Of a stretch of DNA of 64,000 nucleotides, positions 1 through 12,412 are shown piece by piece. Each line of letters begins with the position of its first letter. Positions within the stretch are counted from its first letter, which is position 1. The DNA is taken from positions 17,772,854-17,836,853 of the forward strand of contig NC_045147.1 in assembly GCF_008831285.2 (NCBI RefSeq), given 5' to 3'. The position numbers and the translations under genes were made by a program. This stretch comes from Nymphaea colorata (Eukaryota; Streptophyta; Magnoliopsida; Nymphaeales; Nymphaeaceae). The notes beneath the pieces were generated by a model. That model searched no databases and was not told where the DNA came from. It saw only the letters and a list, made by a program, of their open reading frames with translations.

Positions 1-841
1 ACAAAGGATAGCAAAGAAATCAACCAAACCAAAAGGCATGGGAGCAATAAAGTTTTGCACACAGCTATTCGATGAGCATCTCAAAATCTAGTGAACCTCT
101 TGTTTCAATATACATGATCAAGCCCCGCTTTTTATCTTTTCTTCAGTTTTGACCTGGATCAGAAAATGGAGCCAATCTTCTCGTATCCCAATTTTGACAA
201 CATCGTAAGCTTTGACAAAACTCCGATCCCAGCGGTCCATTTGATTAATCGACGGCTGAGAATTTCTCACTTTTCGGGTCCAAGGTCCAAGCTTTGACAA
301 GGACGTCCATGTCAACGCGTTACTGGGAAGCTTCGTTCACACGGTAACCACCAACCGCCACTCAAGCTCTCGTGTTTCGCTCATATCCGGTTTCCATCCG
401 AATCGGCTTTTTATGAACCGGCACGACCTATTGATTAGAGACAGAGTCGCCAAAATTTTGGGGAGTATTTCAATTGGAATCGGATGGGCCCGGTTCGGCT
501 GCGCCGTCTTTTCTTCTCGGACGCTTTCCCTTTGTTCTTGCCATCCTCTGTACCGAACTGTGGTAGTTGATTTAAAAACTGAACGGAATTCGTATTATAG
601 TGAATTGAATTACAGATACAAATAAGAGAAAGGAATTTGTCAGAGCTCGATCTCCACTCGTTGAAATAGTGAGTAAAGGAGGATCGAGTGAAAAAATTCG
701 AAAGTCCTGCTTCCCCCTCCCGGAAAAAACACAGGGCAGAAGCAAGAGCATTATTCAAGGAGCAAAATCTCTCTTAAAATGCGAGAGTGAGTGGAAGAAG
801 CAGAGGAGAAATTCGTCCTCCTTGATCCCAAAAATAACCAA
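1..841. other. Non-coding DNA downstream of the ERF gene
   Basis: No gene is supported here. The stretch is the 3' side of the minus-strand ERF gene and should include its 3' UTR just left of position 842. Short open frames on both strands have no recognisable domain, and their composition is like that of the non-coding DNA nearby. Confidence 0.6.
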
Positions 842-1624
842 TCAAGGAAAGAAACCAAGTGTCCAATTGTGGTCACCGGCCGGCAAACTGAAGCCGTCGT
901 AATCCGGGCTCCACTCCTGAGCAAGACTGGAGCTCCCCAAGTCGCCACTTTGCTCGAAATCATGGTGCTCGTGGACTGAATCCCAAATGTAGTCGTACTC
1001 GAAGGGGGTCGACGGCGCCGGAAAGACACTCTCCATGCCGCTCATCGGCGGGGTTGAAGAAACGCTGTGGTCATTCTCATGCTGTTGTTGCTGCTGCAGC
1101 TGCGGCTGAGTATAACGGTTATCCTGAAGCTGCTGATCCTGCACCATTCGCGGCATGGGCATTGCCTGAAGCTGAGATTGAGATTGAGAAGGCTCCCCAT
1201 CGGGGAAATTGAGCTTGGCGCGGGGACCGCGGAATTTAACCGCGGCCTCGTCGTAGGCCCGGGCAGCCGCCTCGGCCGTATCGAAGGTGCCGAGCCACAC
1301 CCTGGTGGCCCGCCGCGGATCCCGAATCTCTGCCGCCCACTTCCCCCACGGCCGCCGCCTCACCCCGCGGTACTTCCTCTTTGGGGACCTGTCCCAACTC
1401 TCCTCTTCTTCCACGGGGCTTTTGCTCTGGCAGAGCATTGCCTCCAGCAAGGCGCTGCCGTCGCTGCTGCTGCCTTCGCCGGCAAGAACGTGCTTGAGTG
1501 CCTCCACCATGACCTTCATCTCCTCCTCCTTGCTCAAGGTCCGCCGGCCTCCGTTAGCATTCTCCGCCGCCGCCGCCGCCGCCTCCTGCGCCTGTTTCGT
1601 TTGCCTGGTTCGCTTGTTGGTCAT
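842..1624 (-). CDS. AP2/ERF transcription factor, ERF group X-like (RAP2.6/ABR1 type)
   Basis: This is an intronless 260-residue protein with one AP2/ERF DNA-binding domain at about residues 85-141, starting [18 protein letters not shown] and ending [11 protein letters not shown]. The WAAEIRD block carries the Ala and Asp typical of the ERF rather than the DREB branch, so a GCC-box target is expected. The domain most resembles RAP2.6, RAP2.6L and ABR1 (group X), which act in ABA, wounding and stress responses; the subgroup is my inference. The N-terminus is basic with an Ala run (residues 15-20). After the domain comes a Gln-rich stretch (about 147-185) and an acidic, aromatic C-terminus ending NWTLGFFP, probably an activation region. 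The ATG at 1622-1624 is the first in frame and lies about 70 bases below a TATA-like element. A nuclear transcriptional regulator is expected. Confidence 0.95.
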   Translation of the reverse strand: MTNKRTRQTKQAQEAAAAAAENANGGRRTLSKEEEMKVMVEALKHVLAGEGSSSDGSALLEAMLCQSKSPVEEEESWDRSPKRKYRGVRRRPWGKWAAEIRDPRRATRVWLGTFDTAEAAARAYDEAAVKFRGPRAKLNFPDGEPSQSQSQLQAMPMPRMVQDQQLQDNRYTQPQLQQQQQHENDHSVSSTPPMSGMESVFPAPSTPFEYDYIWDSVHEHHDFEQSGDLGSSSLAQEWSPDYDGFSLPAGDHNWTLGFFP

Positions 1625-1690
1625 TCCCTCTCTAGTCTCTCTCTCTGCACCGTCAGCTGGGTTGAAGCAGCTGGGGAGTGATGAGGTTAG

Positions 1691-1700
1691 CCTTTATATT
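1691..1700 (-). promoter_or_regulatory. TATA-like box of the ERF gene
   Basis: The minus strand reads AATATAAAGG, about 70 bases upstream of the ERF start codon. This spacing predicts transcription starting near 1665 and a leader of about 40 bases. It is a motif match only. Confidence 0.5.
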
Positions 1701-1866
1701 CGTGCCTCATCCGACGTGTTATAAAAACAGCTGGAACGCGGTGGAGTGGGTCGTGGGGAGAGGGAGAGGGAGAGGGAGCAGGGACTTTCCTCGATATCAA
1801 ACGCGTCATATCAAACGCGCATCGTCGGAGATGTTGCTGTCATCGTGTTTTAAAACTTTTCCTCGG

Positions 1867-1874
1867 CACGTGGC
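1867..1874 (-). promoter_or_regulatory. G-box / ABRE-like element upstream of the ERF gene
   Basis: The minus strand reads GCCACGTG, a palindromic G-box with the flank preferred by ABA-responsive bZIP factors. It lies about 170 bases upstream of the TATA-like element. ABR1/RAP2.6-type ERFs are known ABA-responsive genes, so the site fits the assignment, but this is an inference from one motif. Confidence 0.45.
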
Positions 1875-1916
1875 GTAGAATTTTCTTTTTTCTCAATTTT
1901 GGGCTGCGGGCCCCAA

Positions 1917-1919
<3 letters not shown>

Positions 1920-1951
<32 letters not shown>
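1920..1951. repeat. (TA)n microsatellite
   Basis: An uninterrupted TA dinucleotide run of about 16 units lies just upstream of the ERF promoter region. Confidence 0.97.
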
Positions 1952-1953
<2 letters not shown>

Positions 1954-4900
1954 CAAATGGGCGAATGCAACGTGCGGGATAGATGAAGATAAACCCTTAA
2001 ATGTGCACGCCTGAGCCATCGCCATCCCGTGTGAAAATTAAAAAAAAAAAATTAAAGCAAATGAAAAGGACTCGACGGAAAAACCCGCCGGGCTTCACTG
2101 TCCAGCCAAAACTGAGGGAAAAAGAAGGAAAAATCGACCCGTTGGACCTCCTTGCTATTGTCTGCCGTCCCCTGACTCCCGCCTACTATCGCCCTCGAAA
2201 GTTCTACCGGCACTACTCGTTGTCGCTCCCTGTTGATGCTCGGCTGCCATCGCTGAACCGCCGTCGCCCCTACCTGCTACCGCCTGCCGGATATCACCCT
2301 TCTATCTGTATCTGCTGTTACCAGCCTGCCGAAGCATGTCGTTAAATCTTCTCTTTACTGTTTGAGGCTCACTGGTTCATTTGCAGCTTTTTTTTCTTTT
2401 CTTTTCTGCATGTGATTCTTCCGAATGTTGCTTCTTTCTTTTCTAATTTTTGCCATATCATCTAATGAAAAGTGAACTGCAGAATCATGCAACTGGAACC
2501 TGCATTGAGGCCAAGAGCAGATAGAATCATGGCGGCCGTTCGTTTTATGTCTGACCTGGTTCTTTCTTTCTAAGATTTGCTAGTTATTTAGATTCACAAA
2601 CCAGTCAAGTTTTTCGACGGACCACGGTATATTTATGGATTTTTGTAGAGTTAAAGAGATAGTTTAGCTGTCTTGGCAATTAGTGTTCTTTTATATTTTC
2701 AATTTCTCACTACTTGATCTGATTCAGAAATCCTTTTCGGTCACTCGAAATTTATCTGCTATCATGCTTCATCATCACATGCATGCATGCTATTTCTCTT
2801 AACAGTCAATATCATTTTCATAATTAAATATTATACGGCAGCGGTCACCGTCACGCACATCTTGGTGGGTTGGTTTGAGGGTAATACCTTGACGGGCAGT
2901 CAAAACTGCAGCGCTAATGGTCGGCTTTTCATTTTATTGCTTCATTCTTCATTCTTGTTATTTTGCTTTCCTGCAATTAAGAAGTTCTATCAAAAACCAT
3001 TTTTCAATTTTAATTTTAATATTTTTAAGGTGAGCAGGAGGATCGTCTATCATCTTACTGCTCATACACCGCTCTCACGCACACAAGTACTTTCTTTCAA
3101 AAAAAAAATTTAAAAAAAATGATTTAGCGAAAATTTAATTTGATGTGATATTCCTCTTGAAAATTTAAGAAAACAAATTCATCAAAATCTTCACTTGTCC
3201 AAAAAAAAAACAAAAAATTCCATCATATTTTTTTTATCAAAATAATTCAAACTCGAAAGGGATGACGAACTAAGGCTGATCTCCGGCGGAACATTCCTGG
3301 GCTGGTGGGACCCACAGAAGCCAAACTGCGCCATCGATGACGTCAGCGAAACTTACAAAGCATGTGGCGCCAATCAATCAGGGTGTCGTCGAGCGATCAC
3401 ATCAATACTGACCCAAATAAAACAAGACCGGCGTTTCGTGAAGATCCAAATTCCTTCTCGCTCTAAATTCTAGAATCCAAATCAGTCAACGAGAAGATTC
3501 AACTGATTGATCAATTGTTCGTAAATTAAAAAACAAATGTTATTTTTTATGTGAAAATACCAATGAAACCAGAAGTGAGATAATAAGAAAGTCTGAAAAT
3601 AACAATGATAATAATCACAGTAATATTAAAAAGATAATATTGTCAAAAAATAAGTGTTTCATTGTTTAGACACTTTATAGAAAATAAGTCTAAGGGCCTT
3701 TTGGTCATTTCGCGGCAGAACACGCAACTCGTGTGTTCGTTGCCCAGAATAATGCGGATTGGGGGGCATAACTTTTTGGGCTTTCAAGCACATGATACAT
3801 GCCGGAAATATGCATGCTTTGGATAAGGAAAGGCAGCTTTCAATAGATATCTAATATCAAGATGCAAGATTCTTTTTTTTTTTTCCACCACCTACTTTTT
3901 TTCATTTTTTAGTATAACCTCCTTTTCATTTTTTAGTATAAGCCTAAGCAATTTCAATAATATCATGGCATTCCACCCGTGACAATAGAACGTAAAAATC
4001 ACCTTACGTAGATGGTATCGTAAAGTAATTTGTTCATTCTACCAACATAACATAGCTGAAACATATAACATAAGTGTTATGCTCATTTTGTTGATGGCAG
4101 GTAAATGCGCACTCAAATTAAATCATGTTTTACTATGGAAATTTATTCTTAAAATTGTTTTCTTTTTTTTTACTCTTACATTAAAAAAAACATTACTATT
4201 ATTCCTTTCCTATTACTTAATTAAGATGGTAGCAAGAACGCTATATCATTCCACCCTCACCAATGAATATGCAAAACAAAGAGCGGAAGGGAGGCCTACA
4301 AGAATAGTTATTTTTACATTGAAATTTCATGGTTGTTTTTTAAATTTACATATTGGTGCTTCTTAAAAATCTAAATTATATCTTTTATTGAAATTTTTTA
4401 GCTCCGCATTGTGCATTCTACTGAAAGTATTCTCAAAAGTGCAGGCTTTTTGACATTGACAACAGAAGTGAGACTTGTGCTGGGAAAAACAGATACGTGA
4501 AATTTACCTCAGAAATTTCGACAAAAGTAAGCACCAAACAGAAAATTTGACCCTTTTTTTTTTCCACAACTTCAAATTCTTAACATTTTTTTGGTTCAAC
4601 CCGCGCACGGATATATATTATATTCTATGTGCTCTGTCTTCCCCGCCTTTTTATATCCATAATTGTGTTGGCCCAACCAGGTGTGCACGTGTTCTTCGTT
4701 AACTATTTTCTAGAAATTTTGGAATTTTTTATTTTATGTGTTTTTTATATAATAAAAATGTTTTGCATTAATTTTTTAAATTGGTATCTTCTTTACCGGT
4801 TCATCCGAATCGTTTGAGCTCGCTGTTTCGATGACATGTGGTGGGGTCAATAATATTTGACAATGAAGCGTTGAAGGGCATTCAAGTACAGCGTTAGCTC

Positions 4901-5869
4901 AAGCTGTGGACTTTTAAAAAAATGGCAGAGTTGGTTGATAATTTCAGTATTTGCTAAGTTGGATATTGTTAAGAAAAGCAATGGAAGTTTGATTGCCCGC
5001 TCACATGCACATAAATAAAAAAAAAAAATTGTAACATTAAGACTGTCTTAGTTCGTTGTGAGCATTTAATAGGGCCATTTCAGACAAGGTTTCACACTTA
5101 AACTTATGAAATCCAATCTTACTGCAAAGTTTTGGATACATCATATAACATCTTAAAAATTTAGTTTTGTATTGAAAAATTATACGAAACTTTTAAAGAC
5201 AAGAAATTCTGGTTCGAAGACTGCCAAGATTGAGTTGAAGGAGGGAGATACCTTTTTTTCGAGGTTTAGAGATATTTTTAGATTTGTGTGAAGAGCAGTT
5301 CACTTGTCAACTAAAGTGTCACGCAACCACCATTTGATGTCTCAAGAAACAGTGCCAATAAGAATCAAAATGTTGAAATGGTGATCAAACTTGCATCGGC
5401 TTGCAAATCTTATTTCAAATAGAGTTCCAACAATACATTGTTATTATATTTGCAAAAAAAAATGGAGAAACATATGAAAAATCATGAATAAAGGAAAAGC
5501 GTTCAAAAGATTTTGAAAGGTAATAATAATATATGAACCGTCCAGAAGGAAGGGTAGGGTGTTTTCTTTTGATACTTTTGTTTTTATGGGAGAGCTTTTG
5601 TTTTTTTACGACTCGAGGATCTGAAACCCCGCAGAAATATTGCCAAAGTAGACTTGTGAACTGAATATCTTCAAGCTGATACGGTATCCAGATTCGGACT
5701 TGAGATGCTTAAAGAGATGTCAACAAGTTGATCTTACACTTAGACTTCCGCATTTGAAACGCCGACAAAAATCTCGGTAGGATATCGCCGAGTCCCAGAT
5801 CGAGAGTTCCAAATCTCAAAGCGATGTCAACAAATGTTCTTTCATTCAAGTTTCAAACAGTAAGATGGT

Positions 5870-6098
5870 CAATCCCAAAAAAGGTTGTTGACGGCAAGGT
5901 GGTCCACCACAGAGGGAGATCTGATGTTCAAATCTCATATTTGCTGTCATGACTTAATGTATTTATTTTTAGTGCCGTAATAAGTCCCGAAACAAGCTCT
6001 ATTAACCTTGAGGGTAATGGGCACAAGGGAGAAGCAGTAGTCTCTCTTAAGGGGAGAAGGCCGATAGAATGAACTACTCACCCTTTAAAAAAAAAAAA
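5870..6098 (+). mobile_element. SINE-like segment with A-rich tail
   Basis: A B-box-like sequence (GTTCAAATCTC, starting near 5936) follows an A-box-like GC-rich stretch (5890-5915), and the segment ends in a 12-A run (6087-6098) that could be a retroposition tail. The arrangement is that of a diverged tRNA-derived SINE. The A-box match is poor and the family is not identified. Confidence 0.4.
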
Positions 6099-6771
6099 CA
6101 ACCCACCAAAGATGATCATCAAAGCTTGGTGCTACCGACTATATGCCAATGAACATGTATATGCTAAGAATTTTAGTTTAGCCGAATTAGTTGTCGGTAG
6201 ATTCAATCACGGGTCGTTCAATTTTTTTTTTTAATTACTTTTCTTGGGTTCTTTTAGTATTTGTTTCATGTTTTTAGTTTGAAAATTTGTGGAGTTCACA
6301 TTGGTAAGAAATGATCATAAAAGTTACATGCACTAAATCCTGGAAACTAGCAACATTTGAAGAATAGATAAGATTTTTAAACAAACAAGTTAAGTGCTGA
6401 ATCTCTCATCATCATAAAGCCTTGTTTTCCACATCTGAATGGACTCTGTTTTACAGAATTTCTTCTCTTTATCAAGAAGTTTTTCTTTTTCCTTTTTCTT
6501 TTCGTGGCTTTCACGCATTAGCAGAATCATATCCATTCAGGAGCTCTAAAGAGTAAAGCATAGCTGGTCGGGCTATTGAGTATGAAGCCTCCAGTTGATG
6601 GTGCATCATCTCTGCGTCATCTCACTCATAGGCATCGACACAGCCACAGAGCCTGGGGAGAGGGTTGGAAGGGGATGCTTGGGTTTGTATCGAGGCGGTA
6701 AAATGAAGTTCTCCCCATACTCACCCAAAAAGTGCATCCATCTAGTTAGACTATAAACTATAAAACGTGTG

Positions 6772-6772
6772 C

Positions 6773-6804
<32 letters not shown>
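6772..6804. repeat. Compound (TA)n(TG)n microsatellite
   Basis: A TA run passes directly into a TG run. Confidence 0.95.
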
Positions 6805-8872
6805 CACGCACTCACGTGCATGTTTGTGTGTTTTTTCTTGTTTATTATCAGGATTGTGACGTATTTTTTTGTTGATTATCAGGATTGTGACATGCTGGAT
6901 AGGAACAGAAATTCTTGGGCCCAAACCACCTAAATGGGTTTAGCGTAGACGTCACTGAAAAGTTGTTCTAAAAACAATGTTTATTCGCCTTAGGTACCTG
7001 CTTCTGTGGCTGTAGTTTTAAAAACAATGTTGGGTTTTGTTGTTTTCCTAATACAGGACTCAGTTTTTGTGACAACTTCCATATCTGTGTGTGTGTGCAT
7101 CAAAACAGGTAGCTATCAAACATTTATATAACTTAATGGAAATTATCTGGACTATCTATTTTATGCAAATCAGTGTATAGAGAACACGTTGAAAATATAG
7201 AAGCCAAGCGGTTTTCTTAGGAGCCTCAGACTTTAACCCAAAAAAAAAAAAACTAAAATTACCTTTTTTTAAAAGAAAAACCAAGACATTTGGTTAAAGA
7301 ATAAACATCTTATCTTATAGTCGGACTCCACCATTGCTCTATGCACCTTTGGAAACTGATTTCTTGGACCAGAGATGGAGAACCTTGTAGAGCATTTTTC
7401 TTCCAACTTTTGCAAATTTCTTGTCAGTAGCGTTATTTGGCCTGATTCAACACAAGCATTTCAAATCGCAGCATCGATTTCAGGGTCTTTCTTTAGATTA
7501 TTTACACCACCACGCAACAGCCAGATTTATGTAGTGAGGCGGATGAGAAAAAACAATCATCACACGGGAACATTAGATACTGCCACTAATAATGGCAACA
7601 TCTAAACTGAGAAAAATAATGTCAATGAGATTTATTATTTTCTCGCGCTTTATGTTGAAACAACACAAAAACTTTCATTAAAATAAGCAACTAATATTCA
7701 CAAAGGAAATCAATATAACAGAATACATTTTGTCAGCTTTCTTTTATTTGTCAGCGTCTGCCATTAATAACCAGTTAGCACTTTTATTCTCTTGAATCTC
7801 TTCGACGGAGCGCTGAAATGAACTGGACCGCACCATTTCTTTTGACATGCAGTTAAGACAAAAATAGCAACCTGAAGCTTTCCAGGTGGCTGGAGGTAGG
7901 GTGAAAAAGCATGATGGACGTACTGGGTCTCTCACTCCGAGCATCATGCATTGGTGCTTGTTCGGAACCAAGAGCGTAAGAAGGGAAGGGCCAAACGGAG
8001 TCCTGCTGCCACAGCCCAACATTATGGTTCATCGCTGTACAGTCATTCAAGCTTCAGTCAAAAGTCATGACGCAGAGTTGCGGCTTTCTCCTTCTCCCTT
8101 GGGATAGGCTCGAGAAAACTCTCAATCACAACTCATTCTCTGGAACCCTTCTGTTTTTTCATTAGTCACTAGGGAGGACAGACAGGTGCAACATTGCAGA
8201 TACTCTGAGTTGCAAGTGCCGATGTTTCGTATTAGATTCATTTTGAACGGCTACCATATATCTCAAGATTGAGAATAAATGGATTGTGAGAAGTATGACG
8301 AAGGCAACCTTTGATAAGCCTTATACTAGTCATTTAGCAACACTTTGCCGGTCTCGCCCTTCCTCTGCCCCAAGCAAATTTTGCACCACAAGCTTCAATT
8401 TTGACTCGTACTGTGCATCTAACACCGAAACTGGGCAAATTCATGTTCCTTGTCTTTTCTCTTGTAAGCAACCCAAAGAAATTTAGTGTTTCTACTCAAC
8501 CACATCGAATAACTCTTGGTTACTTTATTATAAGATCTAAGCACCTCAATGACTCCCTTGCTCTTCATTCACAGTCTTGTATATTCAGCAAAAGACATTC
8601 AGAAAGGCAAGCGACATAAAGAACTGACAGTCTAGCAACTTATCAAGAAATAGCATAACTGTTAAAGATCTTCAGATTCTGATCCTGAAATTCAGTTGGT
8701 TCTTTTTCTGTCTCCAAGTTTCATACTTTAATCCTATCCCAATCTCACCTCAACAATGATATTGGTTATTTTACAGCTTCAAGGAAGACAGGCTACACAG
8801 TTTTACCAGACACTTGCAGAAATTTCCATGAATTGCAGAATTGTGATGATTATCTATGCCCACAACCAGAAA

Positions 8873-11815
8873 CTAACCACAAACCTCAATGCAACTAAAA
8901 CCTGGTGTTTTGCTCAATCCTCTGTCTTTCATGTCAACACGTAAGTTATTAGCATCTAACCACTTTCCACTAGCTGCATAGATGTTAGAGAGTAACATGT
9001 ACGACCCAAAATTTTGAGGGTCCAACTCAGAGAGCCTTCTACAAACCCTTTTGCCAAGTTCCTCATTGCCATATTCATGACATGCACCAAGAAGAGATTC
9101 CAGCATACCAGCAGAAGGCTCAAAAGGCATCCTGTTAACAAAATTATAGGCCTCTTCCAAATGACCGGCTCGACTGAAAAGATCAACCATGCACGCATAG
9201 TGCTCAGCTTTTGGCAGAATACCATACTCAGCGTACATAGAGTCAAAATGCAATTTACCTTTTTTAGTCAAGCCAGCATGACTACATGCTGACAGGATGC
9301 TAACAAAGATAACACTATCAGGCTTGATACCCTCCTGCTTCATCTGGGAGAATAGAGCATTAGCAGAAGATCCATCCCCATGCATTCCATACGCAGAAAT
9401 CATTGTGCTCCAGGACACAAGATCCTTTTCTGGCATACTATTGAATATTGCTCGTGAGACTTTAATATTTCCACATCTGGCATGCATGTCTATAAGAGAA
9501 TTACCCACACGAATATTATCCATGAATCCCTTTCGAATAGTGTAAGATGTTATACATTTCCCAAGATTTAGACTACCTAATTGAGAACAAGCTGATACCA
9601 ACGCCAAAATTGTTGCAGTATCAGGTCTGGTACCTATTTTGATCATGTTGATAAAAGCAGTCATGGCAGTTCCAGCATATCCATTCTGGATATATTGAGA
9701 CATAATTGCGTTCCAGACCACAACATTTCTCTTATCAGCCATCTTATAGAGTAAGGATGAAGCACACATATTTCCAAACCTACCATACATGCATATTAAA
9801 GATGTGAGGAGAGAGGCATCGTGTACAAAACCTGCTCTAACAGCAAATGCATGTATTGACTTCCCATGGATGTGAAACTGGCATATTGGCAGAATATTCA
9901 GCAAAGTCACAGAATTAGGCTTCATCTTCTCTAACTGCATTTGCTTGAACAATGCCATCACCTCTTTAAATAAGCCATGGATACCATAACCGGTCATCAT
10001 TGTATTCCATGACACAATGCTTTTTGTTGTCATGCCCTCAAATAACAACAACCCACATTCTAGGTCACCGCACTTGGTATACATGGTGATAAGTGCATTC
10101 ACAAGGGATGTGTCAGAGTCAAATCCAACTTTGATAATCAACCCATGAATAGATTTCCCTTCAGGCAAGTTCTCTGTGGCATGGTAAATTGGAAGAATAT
10201 TGATAAAAGTAACAATGTCAAACCTGAAGTCTGTGAATTGCATTTGACAAAAAAGTTTGCAGGCTTCAAGAAATTCTCCATTTCGAATGTAGCCAGACAT
10301 CATGGTGTTCCACGAGACAACATTTCTAGAAGGCATGGTTTTGAAAATTGTCACAGCAGTAGTAATATCACCACAGTCAGCATACATGGACAGAAGTGCA
10401 TTCAACAGGTTAATGTATGAGTTACATCCATTTATAATGCTAGATGCGTGAACAGATTTGCCCAAGTGCAAGTCTTGCAGCTGTGTGCATATGGAAACAA
10501 GACCAACCAATGACACTGTGTCAAACTTTACACAAGCAGCTTGCATGCCCTTAAGGGCATTCAATGCCTCATTCAGCCTACCGTTTTGAATATAGGCCGA
10601 AACCATAGCATTCCAAGTCAGCCTGTTCTTTTCAATCATCCTGTCAAACATACATTCTGCAATATCCAACTCACCAAGCTTTGCGTACATGGATAAAAGG
10701 GCAGTTCCAACCGACGTGTTCAACTGAAACCCATGCTTAATTCCAACACCATGAAGTGATTCACACAAACAATTGTTGCTCAAACTACCACACGATGGAA
10801 TTACACTGACCAGAGTGACCAAGTCAGGTTTCACATTTGTACGAATCATTCCTCTGAAAATAGTTAAGGCTTCAGCAGGCAGTTCATTCTGTGCATAACC
10901 AGAAATCATGGAATTCCAAACCAAAACGTCCTTCTCGTTTGCCTCATTAAACAACTGACGGCACATCTCCAGATGTCCAGAATTGGCATACATGGTAATG
11001 AGAGTAGGCACCAAAGTCTCATTCTCATTAAGCCCAATTTTAACAGCAAAACCGTGAACAGACTTTCCAACCTCTACAGCACCCAACCGACCACACAGTG
11101 GGAGCAGACTCACCAACGTGCTCACACTGGGCATAAACCCCATTAACAATATCTGCCTGAAAGTTTCAAAATTCGCATTTATGTCCCCGCATCTGGCATA
11201 CCCACAAAGCAAAGCGTTCCAACAAACCAAATCCCGCTGAACCATTCTGTCGAATACTTGGCTTGCGGCCCACATAACACCAAACTTACAATACCCATCG
11301 ACGAGCGACGTTTGCACGAAGAAGTCACTCCTAAACCCAGATTTCACAACCTCAGAATGGATTGCTTCTACCAACCTGAGATTCCAAATGCCAACGCACG
11401 CTTTTACAACCAAAGGGTAGGTGAACTCATCAGGCGAACAATGGCATTCCTTCATGAAAGCATAGAGGCGAACCACGTTCCATGAAAACCCGTTAGCAGA
11501 GTGAAATCTAATTACCAAGTTCCAGAGGTGAACTCTTGATCTTCCAGGTTTCATGATCTCTTTAAGAAAGTATTGATCTCCAACACAGCCGCTTCCCTTT
11601 AGTATAGAGCACAGTTGGTAGAGAGTGCCGGGGGTTTTAGAAGTAGCCAGAAGAGCAGAGAGGAGATTGGTCACGTTGGTGCTGTTCGAAATCGATTTGA
11701 AAGGTGGGAAAATGCAAACAGAGAGACGGCGAGAGGGGCGGAACGGCGGAAAAAACGGTGGCTGAGGTGTGATGGCCAACAGGAAGTGGCGTCTGATCCA
11801 TGGTCTGAGGGCCAT
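8873..11815 (-). CDS. Pentatricopeptide repeat protein, PLS class with short E region
   Basis: This intronless 980-residue protein is made almost wholly of PPR motifs in P-L-S order, shown by repeated blocks such as VVSWNTMMSGYIRNG, LVNALITMYTKCGDLE and GKSIHGLIIKVGF. About eight or nine P-L-S triplets can be traced. The first 50 residues are rich in Arg, Ser, Pro and Phe with few acidic residues, which suggests an organelle transit peptide. Family members bind organelle RNA base by base; PLS types mostly take part in C-to-U editing. The C-terminus has an E1-like region (EHYACMVDLFSRAG ... SYMLLSNIYAASGKW) but stops at KTPGFSCIEVCG, where E2/E+/DYW sequence normally continues. There is no DYW deaminase domain, so any editing role would need a partner supplying one. 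The ATG at 11813-11815 is the first in frame. The RNA target is unknown. Confidence 0.93.
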   Translation of the reverse strand: MALRPWIRRHFLLAITPQPPFFPPFRPSRRLSVCIFPPFKSISNSTNVTNLLSALLATSKTPGTLYQLCSILKGSGCVGDQYFLKEIMKPGRSRVHLWNLVIRFHSANGFSWNVVRLYAFMKECHCSPDEFTYPLVVKACVGIWNLRLVEAIHSEVVKSGFRSDFFVQTSLVDGYCKFGVMWAASQVFDRMVQRDLVCWNALLCGYARCGDINANFETFRQILLMGFMPSVSTLVSLLPLCGRLGAVEVGKSVHGFAVKIGLNENETLVPTLITMYANSGHLEMCRQLFNEANEKDVLVWNSMISGYAQNELPAEALTIFRGMIRTNVKPDLVTLVSVIPSCGSLSNNCLCESLHGVGIKHGFQLNTSVGTALLSMYAKLGELDIAECMFDRMIEKNRLTWNAMVSAYIQNGRLNEALNALKGMQAACVKFDTVSLVGLVSICTQLQDLHLGKSVHASSIINGCNSYINLLNALLSMYADCGDITTAVTIFKTMPSRNVVSWNTMMSGYIRNGEFLEACKLFCQMQFTDFRFDIVTFINILPIYHATENLPEGKSIHGLIIKVGFDSDTSLVNALITMYTKCGDLECGLLLFEGMTTKSIVSWNTMMTGYGIHGLFKEVMALFKQMQLEKMKPNSVTLLNILPICQFHIHGKSIHAFAVRAGFVHDASLLTSLICMYGRFGNMCASSLLYKMADKRNVVVWNAIMSQYIQNGYAGTAMTAFINMIKIGTRPDTATILALVSACSQLGSLNLGKCITSYTIRKGFMDNIRVGNSLIDMHARCGNIKVSRAIFNSMPEKDLVSWSTMISAYGMHGDGSSANALFSQMKQEGIKPDSVIFVSILSACSHAGLTKKGKLHFDSMYAEYGILPKAEHYACMVDLFSRAGHLEEAYNFVNRMPFEPSAGMLESLLGACHEYGNEELGKRVCRRLSELDPQNFGSYMLLSNIYAASGKWLDANNLRVDMKDRGLSKTPGFSCIEVCG

Positions 11816-12370
11816 GGATTGGACGGCGATCGCGAGGCTCTGGATCCCTGCCCGGCGTCCATGAATTGAACTTCATGCACCACGAAACATCGATTTACAC
11901 CTTTCCTTACGCGGAAGAAGGTTAACAGGTTCTCATTTGGATGACTTCATGGTAAGGTGAACCAATGGGTTTGATTAAAAGCTCCACTCTTCCAAGAATC
12001 CAACCTGTCCTTTTGGATCCAGACAAGGCTATTCAATTCGAACTCCAAATTAATTTGGCCAGCTCCCCGAACCAAGGCACGAACACAGGAAAAATGTCCA
12101 AAACACGGTTTGAAGAAAGTTCAACGGCTCAGATGCACGTCCCATTTCTACCGGGAAAGCCAATAGATTTGACTTCACCATAATGTCTGAGCTGTAATAA
12201 AATGCAAATCCTATGTAGCCCAAGCTCTCAAAAGACTAGTCAAATAAAAATCAACAAAAAGAAAATTATAAAGCAAACACTTTAGGTGTCAAAGTTTTAA
12301 AATACATCATACATTATTACGAGTCACATAAAACATATAATTAATTTGAAGTTGCACGATGACACACTGA

Positions 12371-12371
12371 A

Positions 12372-12412
<41 letters not shown>
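12371..12412. repeat. Compound (TA)n(TG)n microsatellite
   Basis: A TA run passes directly into a TG run, the same compound structure as at 6.8 kb. Confidence 0.95.

Larger units (their letters stand above)
1952..8872. other. Intergenic DNA between the ERF and PPR genes
   Basis: About 6.9 kb of AT-rich DNA with no supportable gene. The longest open frames are around 100 codons and match no family I know. The right end (about 7.7-8.87 kb) is the 3' side of the PPR gene and probably contains its 3' UTR. A SINE-like segment near 5.9-6.1 kb and a TA/TG microsatellite at 6.8 kb are listed separately. A segment near 4275-4410 resembles the dispersed elements at 44.1 and 46.0 kb. Confidence 0.6.

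Noticed and set aside
1067-1724. Plus-strand open frames of 145-204 codons opposite the ERF gene
   Set aside because: They are antisense shadows of a GC-rich coding exon. Their peptides are Leu/Arg/Pro-rich with no domain.
7744-8050. Minus-strand open frames near the PPR 3' end as a separate gene or a lost PPR C-terminus
   Set aside because: The peptides show no PPR, E+ or DYW motif. They are too short and not in line with the PPR frame.
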